From positions 1,426,001-1,490,000 of the forward strand of contig JARWIR010000093.1 of assembly GCA_029959085.1 (NCBI GenBank): a stretch of 64,000 nucleotides of DNA, in the 5' to 3' direction. Positions 12,031-21,984 of the stretch are shown here, one piece after another. Position 1 is the stretch's first letter. The number at the start of each line of letters is the position of its first letter. Below the pieces are notes generated by a model, which saw only the letters and a program-made list of their open reading frames with translations, was not told the origin of the DNA and searched no databases. Made by a program: the position numbers and the translations under genes. The DNA comes from Nemophila menziesii. Lineage: Eukaryota; Streptophyta; Magnoliopsida; Boraginales; Hydrophyllaceae.

Positions 12031-12279
12031 TTAACCTAATGCATTTTATCGCTATTTTTTTAACCTTTTTTTTCTTCTTCTTTTCCCTCGGCTTATTCCT
12101 CCTCTTCCTCTTCCTCATCTTCTGAATCTCTTTGTGTCAGAGATACGACACTATTGTCATCTTTTTCTTCTTCTTCTTCATTCTCTTTTTTTAAACCAAG
12201 TTTTTCTTTTTCCTCATCGCTTATGACTATCTTCTTTCTAACCTGTGGAAGATATGTACAGTTTTAGTTAACTGTTTAA

Positions 12280-12280
<1 letters not shown>

Positions 12281-12354
<74 letters not shown>
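12281..12354. repeat. (AT)n microsatellite
   Basis: About 37 AT units in an intron of the minus-strand MULE gene, between the exon ending at 12377 and the acceptor at about 12243. Confidence 0.95.
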
Positions 12355-12357
<3 letters not shown>

Positions 12358-13445
12358 AATCTCATCATCAGTTTACCTCCTTTCTTCTGAGTTTGTCAAT
12401 TACTGCCGATTTATACTTGCTGTCTCTATCATCTAGCTTCCATCTCAGAATTCTTGGCCAAGCATTTGGCCTTAATTTAGTCCCCAAAGCTGTATATTCA
12501 TAAAACCAAGCCTGTGCAACATAAGAAAGTATAATATTAGTACAGTTTATAAACTTATATATATATATATCTATGTTTAGATTAGTGTTGTTCCTTACCA
12601 CTAGAACTGTTACGCATCCTATTACTTTCTTCGGATTTGCCCTACTATAGATTTCCAAGGATTCATCTAGCAATTCTATAAGTCTTCCTATCCAATCATA
12701 TTCAGTCATCTTGTCTTTTATCATTTCGATTGTCCTAATATCTCTTTTCTTGATTACATTTCCTGTATTTGAGTACATTACATTCCCCATTATGTAAAGT
12801 GTAATTAACAAAAGGGAAATCTGCCTTCCTTTCTTTCTCCACTCTTTCTTTTCTTTCCTTCTTTTCTTCTTCACCTTCTCCCTCCACATCTGGAATGTCT
12901 TCAATCATATTCTTCAACAACTCTCTTATCTCTTGTGTAGTCACCCTTTTGTTCTCTCCAAAGTACTTGACATGCCAATCTGTTAATTCACCGGCTTCTT
13001 CATTTGATAGATTAGGAAATTCTTCATCTCCACCTTTAATTCCCATTACAACAGCTACATCTTCTCTTTTGAGTCTGATTACTCTTTCTCCTAATACGAA
13101 CCCCTTTTTCTGTTTTGAGTAGCATTTAATTATTTCTTGAGTTATTATATCGCCTTTCCTAAGTATAAACTTATCTTTTCTTTTTACTAACTTGTATAAT
13201 CCATTTATTAATTCATAGAATGGTGTCTCCTTGCACCATTCTATGTGTTGTTCTTTAAATTTCTCTTCACTCAGTAACTTTACAAGTACATTTAAATTTG
13301 ACTTGTATGTTTCTATAAAAGTTCTTGTTTTTCTCCCTTCTTCTACTTCATCTACTTCTTCATTATTCCTGTTTCTTCTTGGTGCCATTTTCACCTGTTT
13401 TTACACAAGCACAAGAAAATATATTAGTATTTCTGAAATCGAGTT

Positions 13446-13566
13446 AATTCCATGTTTTATAACTGTATAAAACATAGAATTCCATGTTTAATACAATTAT
13501 CAAAACATGAAATTCCATGTTTTGATAACTGTATTAAACATGGAATTCCATGTTTATTACAGTTAC
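13446..13566. repeat. Palindrome cluster 5 (upstream of the minus-strand gene)
   Basis: Three palindromes and a half copy. The middle unit extends outward to AATTATCA on one side and TGATAACTGTATT on the other, giving an imperfect palindrome of more than 40 bp. The cluster starts about 60 bp upstream of the start codon at 13388, mirroring cluster 1 in front of the plus-strand gene. Confidence 0.9.
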
Positions 13567-15135
13567 AAAAAACAGTGTGCAGATTTCCATATTATGCAGT
13601 AATTACACTATAAGGTCCCTAAACTATACATTTTGTCTATAATCTTCACAATATTAACTCAATAATTTAGTCTCAGACCCTGTTTTATGTATATTTTACA
13701 CTAATACCTCAAATATTTTGAAAATAATTGCACTATAGGTCCCTGTTTCACATTTTAATCACTGCAATTCATTTTCTGTTTATGTTAATCACATTATTCT
13801 ACTACATTCATCCTAAAATCGTATTATAAACCCTAGAAACTAATAAAATCGCTATATATAAACACTATATATCTTAATCAAACATTAATCATGCAAAAAT
13901 CATTCAAATTCAACATGCTTTGTATATTTGTTGTTGTTTTGTTTGCTGTTAATCGCGTTTGGATTTTACTTGTGTTGATTTCGTTGCCGGTGTTTAGTCG
14001 CTGATGTTGAGTCGCCGTGAGTCACCGGTGAGTCTTCTCCTCTGTTCGCCTTTCGTTCTCTTGTTGGTGTTGTGTGTGTTTGTGTGTGTGTGCAGTTTGT
14101 GTATTAGACGGTTTAGTTTTGTTTTTTGTTTTTTTTAAACAAAAGATATATAAACGCTGTTTTTTTTTAATTGTTAATTAGGGGTAGTTTTGGGAGATGC
14201 TGTTTTCTCTAAAATGTTTTATTGGAGGCACCTTTTTTTTATATAACTTCTTTAATAGGCATTTACCTTTAATTGGCTCTTATTTATATATTTATTAGAA
14301 GGGGTAATTAGAGAGAAATGCCTCCTTAATTAGGCTTCTAATTTTATTAAGCCTCTAAGTTTTTTATTTAGAGTTAAATGCCTTCTTAATTAAGTAATTA
14401 GAGATAATATCCCTTAATCAATTATGTTTCCTTTTTTGCCCTATATAAATACTATATTTATTATACACTAGGTAATTAAATCCCCATTATTAGATAACAC
14501 ACTCAAAGATTCTCTCATTTCTCTCTCTACTTCTCTCTCTGTCTCTCGCGCGCTCTGTTACTTCTTCTTCCATTAACGCATTAACGCTCCATCAAGTAAG
14601 CTCACCATCTTGCTCCTTATGTTCTTCTCAAAAGGTAATATCTCGCTCAGCTCTCACTCTCTCTATCTCTCGCTAGTTTTTCTCTGTTTTTGTCTTTTTT
14701 TCTAATTTTTTATTTTGTTTTGTTGTTTTGATTTCGTTTTGTTGTTTTTATGATTTTGCAGGTTTTTGTTTGTTATATATACGTATACATGTGTATCTGT
14801 TGTCAATTTTTAAAGAATTTCTTTATAAATTTATTCTTATTTGCAATTTTCAAGCAAATCTAATGTTCTTAAGGTTTTGCTCTTTTAATTCCTTGTTTTT
14901 GTTGTGAATTTGTGTTTATACTCCTCGTTTTGTTCATGATTTACTTCACTATTGTTAAATTTCGTGTTTAAGATGTTTTTGTTATGATTATGTGTTTACA
15001 TTCTTCAGTTTGATCATGACTTGGCTCAATGTTGGTCAATTCTGTGTTTATATTCTTCATTTTGTTCATATGTTGCTTGTATATTGTTGAATTCTGTGTT
15101 TGAGCTGTAATGCGGGAAAGATGTTTTTGCAGTTT

Positions 15136-15228
15136 TAGAATTCCATGTTTTAAACATGGAATTCCATGTTTTATACAGTATTAAACATGGAATTCCATGT
15201 TTAAAACATGGAATTTTGAAACTGCACA
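15136..15228. repeat. Palindrome cluster 6 (second MULE, leader)
   Basis: Two full and two half copies in the same order as the first half of cluster 1, including the TTATACAGTAT spacer. Confidence 0.9.
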
Positions 15229-15309
15229 TTCATTTTTCCTTTTTTCTTCTTCTTGCTTAGGTTGTTTGATCATATTCTACTACTTTAAGTCATGACTTGT
15301 TTTCTGCAG

Positions 15310-15640
15310 ATGGTTATGGTTGTAGTTATGTTTGGTTCTCAACGTTCTATGCGTTCGTTTGATCTTTTCCCAACTCTCGATTCTGTTTTTGAGTACGTGC
15401 TTTCTAAATGGCCTTCCTTGGTATTACACTCCACGCATTTAGTGTATTCAGTCGGAGATGACATTAACTGTGTGTTGAACAACGAAGAAGACTTCTAAAC
15501 ATGCAGTTTTTGGTCAACGAGTCAACTCTGCAGCGTATGGGTATTTACGTCACAGATGATCGTGTGATAGACGCGGCTCAGTCTATGACCGAGGGCACCA
15601 TAACGCTAAATCCTGTCAAGCTCCTCTATGAGTGATGTTT
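15310..15640 (+). pseudogene. Truncated 5' part of a mudrA-like transposase
   Basis: It starts MVMVVVMFGSQRSMRSFDLF, matching the first copy at 8429, again right after CTGCAG. A base is missing at about 15496 (GACTTCTAAAC against GACTTTTCCAAC), giving an immediate stop; the shifted frame continues as NMQFLVNESTLQRMGIYV and ends near 15634. The DNA-binding and catalytic regions are absent. Confidence 0.85.
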
Positions 15641-15825
15641 TATTTTTACGATCTTTATATTCTTGGAACGGTCTATTAATTTTCACGTACTTAACATTGT
15701 TTACATTTGTATTGTTAAGTTTTTGAACTTTTTTGTGTTTATATTTGTCTCGTTGTTCATTATGTTAGTATTATTGTCTTTTAATACAGGTTTCGAGCCT
15801 TGTAGCTTAAGTCGCTATCTCATTT

Positions 15826-15915
15826 TCATGTTTTAAACATGGAATTCCATGTTATAAACATGGAATTGCATGTTTGAAACATGGAATTGCATGTTTGTAA
15901 CATGGAATTCCAAGG
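15826..15915. repeat. Palindrome cluster 7 (second MULE)
   Basis: Three to four palindromes packed almost without spacers; two carry a G in the right half (GGAATTGCATG). It sits at the deletion junction next to the minus-strand gene fragment. Confidence 0.85.
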
Positions 15916-16090
15916 GAAAAGTCAAAACAGAGAGAAATTCATAACCATTTCTGTGTTGCTCAGTAAATTTGTTTTCAGTCATTAACTTTACAATTGGAGC
16001 TAGAGTTGACTTATACGTTTCTTTAAATGTCCTCATTTCTGCTTTTTCTTCATCTTCTGCTTGATTTTTCACTTTTCTTTTTGGTGCCAT
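15915..16090 (-). pseudogene. Truncated 5' part of the DUF1985-like MULE gene
   Basis: Starting at ATG 16088-16090 it encodes MAPKRKVKNQAEDEEKAE, then TFKETYKSTLAPIVKLM, clearly homologous to the start of the minus-strand gene of the first MULE (TFIETYKSNLNVLVKLL). It stops making sense where the palindrome cluster begins. Confidence 0.8.
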
Positions 16091-16151
16091 TTTCACCTGT
16101 TTTTACACAAACTCCAAGCATAAGTAAACATATTAATAGTCTGAATTGAGT

Positions 16152-16352
16152 TAATTCCATGTTTAATACAGTTAATACAGTTATCAAAACATGGAATTTC
16201 ATGTTTTAATAACTGTATTAAACATGGAATTCCATGTTTAATACAGTTACTAAGGTCCCTAAACTACACATTTTGTCTATAATACAGTTATCAAAAACAT
16301 GTAATTCCATGTTTTGATAACTGTATTAAACATGGAATTCCATGTTTTGTAC
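16152..16352. repeat. Palindrome cluster 8 (second MULE)
   Basis: Four palindromes and a half copy. Two are embedded in larger arms, AATACAGTTATCA on the left and its complement TGATAACTGTATT on the right. The position matches cluster 5 of the first copy. Confidence 0.9.
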
Positions 16353-16495
16353 AGTTATCAAATTATTCTGCAGAACACACTTTCTTTACCTTCTAAGTGT
16401 CTGTATTATACAGTAATTACACTATAAGGTCCCTAAACTACACATTATGTATATAATATTCATAATATATACCAAAATTTCAATGTCAGGCCCCT

Positions 16496-16497
<2 letters not shown>

Positions 16498-16542
<45 letters not shown>
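16498..16542. repeat. (TA)n microsatellite
   Basis: About 22 TA units inside the second MULE. Confidence 0.9.
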
Positions 16543-16544
<2 letters not shown>

Positions 16545-17225
16545 ACAGTTATTCCTCAAAAAAATTAAATAATTGCACTATAGGTCCCATGTTTCACACA
16601 TTCGTTCATGTTTATCAAAGTTTATTGAACACATTCATCAAATAATCATATTTTCAACCCTAGGAACTTCTAATTTTGGTTTTTTATATAGAAATCAGTA
16701 AAAAAAAATTGATTATAAATCGTTAATAAAATTGGTAGAAATAAAACAAAATCCACATGTATTATATTTTTGTTGTGTTTTTCTTCATGAATCACACAAA
16801 AACAGGTTCTAAATTGTTAAATACTATCAAAAACCTCGAAATAAACATAAAAAATGGGATTATATTTCAGTTTTTCACTTACGTATAGGTTTTGGAGTCG
16901 AATCTTTAATTTGATCGACTGATTTTGTTGCCTAGTTTGCTCGCCGGAGTAGATTCTCCTGGTTGTGTGTTCCGTCGTCTCCGTTCGCCGTGTCGCTGCT
17001 GTTGTCACCGGTATTCTCCTCCTCTCGAAGACCGTTCGTATTCTGCTGTGTGTGTGTCGATAGTTTATATTGTTTTTTTCAATAACCGATTTGGAATCTT
17101 GTTTTCTTTTTTTCTTTTTTTCTTTTTTCACTTTTTATTTCTAAGGACATTTTAGAGTGAGGCTGTTTTCTATAAAGTGTTTTATTATGGGTACTTTTTT
17201 TTAAATAAGTTGGCTCAAATTAGAA

Positions 17226-17727
17226 ATATCACATATGTATTTTTTTCTAACTTATTTTTTAATTTATTATAATATTATTTTGTAAAATTTATTTTTATTT
17301 AATTATTTTAAATTTTTTAAATAATTAAATTTATGATAAAAATTTATTAAATATTTAGATTTTTTTATATAATTTATAGTCTCCTAAAATATGACCGACC
17401 TTTTCTTTAGTCAAGATTGTTAGATGATGTTTTTTTGTTAGATAGAAGAGAGTCATTTTGGATTGAAGTCATTGACTCTACCACTTGATTAGATGACCTA
17501 GATGACCAAGACCCTGCTAGTGTGGGCTAGTAAGCTGATTGTAACTGCGTTAAATTATTTCGTTACATAAGAGATATAATTGATAAAAGGAAACCTTATA
17601 ACTAAGATAACAAACTTACAAAAACTGAAAATAGTAAATAGATCATCCAAACAACAACATAAGACAACCTTAGTTGTCCTAATCTAGCATTTTAATCTCC
17701 TATGTTACTTGATTGTTAAACTAAAGA
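17226..17727. other. Intergenic, no gene seen
   Basis: AT-rich sequence between the second MULE and the bHLH pseudogene. From about 17630 it resembles the 3' flank of the intact bHLH gene at about 25085-25183. Confidence 0.5.
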
Positions 17728-18311
17728 TCGACTTCCTTCATGACCAAAGGATTCCATTGCATTTCATTTTCATTTGCCAAGGCTTGAAGGAACTTGCTTG
17801 GAACTACGCGATTCTCAGTTGAATATAGTTTTTCTTGAATCAAAGAAGACACAACAAGAGCATGGGGTTAAGATTAGAATAGTCTTGCCCAACATCCTGA
17901 GAGAACATTTGACATTAGTTGATGTCAATTATAAATATTAATGATGGGAAAATGTAGTATTACCTCGAAGGTTCCGATGAATTCAAGAACTGAATCTTGG
18001 GCTTGCTTAAACTTGATGTTTTTAAAAGCAGCTTGAAACATTTAAGCAGTGTTCATCTTATGTCCTCCCCGTATATATAAGCTTTCCAAGTTGTTGAGTC
18101 TTCTCCGTTATCTTCCTACTCCTTTGACGAGCCGCCGAAACTCCCTCTCTGTCTGAGCCTTCTTAGCACAAGAAGTGCAAGCATTACTAGTACTGCTAGA
18201 AAGAGGTGAACTTGGGGGAACCATAACTTTAGGTACTATGAGGGGTACATATCTGTTGATAATATAAAGTTGCTGTAGGGCGTTCCAGTTGGAGTGATAC
18301 GTAAGAGTCAT
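17728..18311 (-). pseudogene. Decayed bHLH52-like gene copy
   Basis: The start MTLTYHSNWN at 18311 matches MALTYNSNWD of the gene at 26063. About 100 codons after residue 10 are deleted; the frame then resumes as PKVMVPPSSPLSSSTSNACT against PEVMVPLSSPLSSKTSNVCT. The basic region is shifted and lost. GGHKMNTA is followed by a TAA stop where the intact copy has Glu, and the helix continues as MFQAAFKNIKFKQAQ. A GT-AG intron near 17910-17965 and the second exon (17730-17905) are still recognisable but frameshifted. The upstream region is also homologous to that of the intact gene, so whole gene and promoter were duplicated. Confidence 0.85.
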
Positions 18312-18406
18312 ACAAAACTAATAAGAGAGAGAGAGAGACGGTTGAGGATATTGGCAGTTGGATGTATTGAAAGTAGAGTTATTAGAGTGTGATTAACTTA
18401 TTCCCA

Positions 18407-18415
18407 GATATATAG
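18407..18415 (-). promoter_or_regulatory. TATA-like box of the bHLH pseudogene
   Basis: The minus strand reads CTATATATC followed by TGGGAATAAGTTA. It corresponds in position and flank to CTATTTAAT at 26218-26226 of the intact gene. Confidence 0.45.
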
Positions 18416-18959
18416 GGGAGTTTTGACGGTTAGATATAGTGCAAATGCTGGAGTGATGATGAAGAAACTTTACCCAAGTAAATAGGTGATTCAGTTTGTT
18501 GCTTCTTGTTTGTTTTTTGGAATTGCCATATTTCCATTCTCTCATGATTTATTATTTTATTTCTTTTTCTTAATACATGTGATGTGAGACCAAATGGTCA
18601 GTAAAAAAACAAATTACTACATCTTTATTTGACCTTTCAAATTAATTAATCTTTCGACCGGCCACATCTATATTAAGATCATATGAAATCAAATATTGCA
18701 TTTGTGTTTCTTGTCCATCCAGTCATGATACATATTCATCTTTCAATAAACATGTGTAATCTCAAAATTCTTGTACCTTAGCATAATCATTTTACAAAAC
18801 ATAAATACCGTATTAAAATGATCCTCTATATTTCCACCGTCTTTCACTAAATTATGTAATTTTAATAAGTCTGTCTCAGTAGACACTATATGATATCTCC
18901 GATCATTGTTATATGTAGTCTAAAATGCAAGGTGTATAACTCAGCTTTGAACTAACCTC

Positions 18960-20300
18960 GTATGACATTGCAAACCCGCCTAAGTATAAGCTATCCACAT
19001 CTCAAAAGATGCCCCTAACTCCCGTCCATAGTGGATTGGAGCCGAAACACCCATCTATGTTCAAATTTACACAAGATTTTGGTTTTGTCCACTTCATAAA
19101 TATGCTCCTTGCCAAAATAATTAATCCCAGCGTCACGCTTGTTGCCCCAAATTCGAACAATATCTTGATTCAACACTATTTCCAAACTTTAAAACTCGAT
19201 ACCGTCCACGACCTTACCAGACATCAAAATTTCCAACCACACTCTTATGTAGACATCAACTATTGTTCAACCCATGTGGTACATCGTGCAGGCTTTAAGT
19301 ATCACCATTTTATTCAATTTTATAATTCTTGTCCCTTGAAGACTGATGCTAACTCTAGTAAAGATAACTGGAGCCTACTGCACCATTCGAGTCCTCTAGC
19401 GCATGCTACTAGTTTTGACAGTCTCTTATGTCGTTTGTCGTAGCACTCCAAGCCCATTTACAGGTCGGCCAACCTGCTCCCTACTATCTGAGGCCCCTAA
19501 CCAACCTTCCCAAAGAGATGCATATTTGCAGCAGTCGTAAAAAGGTGAATCAGCAATCCGGCGCCAAGCCAAATTTCCCACACACGAACGATTCAAGGAC
19601 CCCTCCCCCTCGTACAAAGATTTTTTTTTATAGATTAAGGTGTTCCCATACCACTCTCCACAAAATCACATAGGCCTTTTGCAGGTATTTGAAGCACCAA
19701 ATTATGTCCCATTTGAAGTCTACTACCCTATATGGTGGCAGTATATAATAAGTTGGTTTAACAAAAAACACACTCGAAGGCTCGCACTTCCACTTAAACC
19801 AATACCCTTTCTCATTGGATACTTCAAAGACTTCATTACTTAATGCATCCCAACCCTCCAAGATATTTTTACATATTATTAAATCTGACTATTTAGAAGC
19901 ACTTTTCATAATATCATCCTTATAGTATTTATGTATTAGTGCGACATCCACAGTGCCTGGGTACCTGGAGAAATTTTCAACCCAAATTTAGGAGCAATGC
20001 CTTGTTATATCTCCTCGCATGTCTGATACCTAAACTCGTTTCCTTTTTTGGCGCGAATAACATGTCCCAAGCTATTTAGTGGATGTTCCTTTTTTCATTC
20101 GACGATCCCCATATTAAATATTGAAGAATTCGGTCAATCTCATTGCATACATGAGCTAGTAGTTTTATTGTTTATATAATATACGTCAATATCGCACCTA
20201 AAATTTCTCGTGTCGGTGTTATTTCCCCGACTAAAGGCAAGTTATGGGTATTTCAGTTTGGTAGCTTGCTCTTTATACTAGCTATGTTATTTTTGAAGAA
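18960..20300 (-). pseudogene. LINE remnant: RT C-terminal part, zinc-finger region and start of RNase H
   Basis: Read from 20300 downward, fragments in several frames encode EIDRILQYLIWGSSNEKRNIH and RHARRYNKALLLNLG (RT thumb/linker of plant L1 elements), then a segment with YILPP and VILWRVVWEHLNL (19861-19628), then CVNLNIDGC at about 19080-19040, the first RNase H motif. Stops and frameshifts are numerous, so this is old. No end or target duplication could be assigned. Confidence 0.7.
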
Positions 20301-21980
20301 ATCCCTCAACGGATTTCCCAAGAAAATGGGCAATTACTTTCAAAAGAGAGTAATATAATGAAGCTCACACATGATAAAATAAAATAGGTATATCACATGG
20401 GGGAAGCTTGCATGTAAATGGGAACAAGTGAGAGAAAATATATCATGCAAGAGCTATAAAAATTGACCAACAATAAAAGATTTCAAGTGAATTGTTTGCA
20501 CAATCAAAAAACCTTTAGACGATAATACTTTATACAGAGGCCAATAGAATATTTGTGAAAGACATGAAAACCTCACAAAGATAACACTCAAGAATGTTCA
20601 TTTTCATATTATTCACAAATTCAATTACACTATTAATCACGATATCAAATAACAACGAATGTGATATATCACAAACAATATGCATAATTTAAATAAACAC
20701 AAAATCTAAGGACTCGTACCATTATTTGAGACAACTATGGATCATGGCGGTTAATGCTCATTTTTTACTCGAGACCTCAATCTTCAATCATCCAATATGG
20801 TGGGAGACTCATGTCAATTTGTTGTCCAAATAGGTTTTCAAGAATGGACCTATAACATCTTATAACTTTCTAAGATATATGAGTAAGCACCAAAATCATC
20901 AACATGTATAGATATCCCAAAATATCATACACTCACTATAAGCACAAAGTATAATCCAATACCAGATAAGTATATCATATATTGATGATAATCCTTAAAT
21001 AACTAAGCATGTTGAAAACTGTATCAACTAAGTGATAAGAAGATAATACAATAGGCTAAGTATGTCACATAAACTAAACGATTGCAAATACATTCCTAAG
21101 TCATAATTAACATGATTCAATCATGTAAGATCATACTACGAATGCAACTTAAATCATAAATCATGATAGGTAGATGTTAAACATATCAATCAAGAAGTAA
21201 TATCAAAAAGCTTCTACACTTATCTTAATTAAAAGAGGCCAATATACAATCACTATACCATTATAGGGAGAGTATGTGTTTGAGTATGTATGTGTGTGTG
21301 TGTGTGTGTGTGTTAAATATAATAATATAGAAACATATACTCATATGAAAACTGAACAATATCTATCTAAAGAACAAATAAAGGTCAATACACCATTCTC
21401 ATCATACTCTTAAAAAATATCAAATATAAAAAAACATGACAAAATACTCAACTTAACAACATAAATATGTTAATATCTAAACAAAGCAATCCAATATTTA
21501 GCTAACGCTAGAGAGCTTCAGTTACCCATTTCTCTGTTTAAGCATCTAAAATATAATCTCACCAAGTCTATGATGCTCGTTCCCCTTAGACCTCGAAAAT
21601 AGATATGTACTTATAAAACATATAGATCTAGTGAATCCCTCAACAACAAGGGTAGTTTTTAAATCCAAGATAGTCGTAGAAGCGGGTAGACTGGACAATG
21701 AGAAATTAAAAATCTAACACAAATTTAATTCTACCTAAAAATTCAATATTTGAGGATTTTAGATGGAATGGATATAGGAATACTTAGAGATATGATATAA
21801 TAGGGTAAACACTCAATACAACACTATGTGTGTGTATATTCTATGATGAACACTAGCCATAAATCAAAGGAAGTAATTTTACAAGTACTAATCATGCAAT
21901 ATTATATGCCTAAAGTTATATACAATATAAAGGCAATAGATCAAACAAATGACATGCACAAAATTAAAAGGTTAAGGGAG
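20301..21980. other. AT-rich stretch without recognisable genes
   Basis: No open frame or domain was recognised. It contains a short (TG)n run at 21290-21311. The right part may belong to the LTR-like segment described for 21985-24690. Confidence 0.4.
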
Positions 21981-21984
21981 ATGA

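Larger units (their letters stand above)
10916..13388 (-). pseudogene. DUF1985-like / plant-mobile-like accessory protein of the MULE, disrupted
   Basis: The start is ATG at 13386-13388 (MAPRRNRNNEE). The first part contains FVLGERVIRLKREDVAVVMG. A frame change at about 12800-12900 leads to LLLITLYIMGNVMYSNTGN. An intron 12512-12598 (GTAAGG...CACAG) joins it to AWFYEYTALGTKLRPNAW and PRILRWKL (exon 12377-12511). This order resembles DUF1985-type proteins carried by plant MULEs and CACTAs. A further exon starts at 12242 (VRKKIVISDEEKEK) and reaches a stop at 12093-12095. From 11900 a Glu run and a coiled coil follow, shifted once near 11750, then a Lys/Glu-rich tail ends at about 10916. No Ulp1 protease domain is visible. 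The frame change could be a missed small intron. Function unknown. Confidence 0.6.
14301..17216 (+). mobile_element. 2.9-kb internally deleted MULE, relative of the 7.1-kb copy
   Basis: The left end GGGGTAATTAGAGAGAAATG and the right end GGCTC match the 7183-14279 element. Flanking 9-mers TTATTAGAA (14292-14300) and AAATTAGAA (17217-17225) agree at 7 of 9 positions. It starts only 21 bp after the end of the first MULE, in the same orientation. Inside are the 5' part of the transposase gene (15310-15640), the 5' part of the minus-strand gene (16090 downward to about 15915) and three palindrome clusters; everything between is deleted. Confidence 0.85.

Noticed and set aside
8142..16352. Palindrome clusters as a CRISPR-like array
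   Set aside because: Units are self-complementary and spacers are not unique but recur (TATACAG, TTATCA). The host is a plant and the clusters sit in introns of a transposon.
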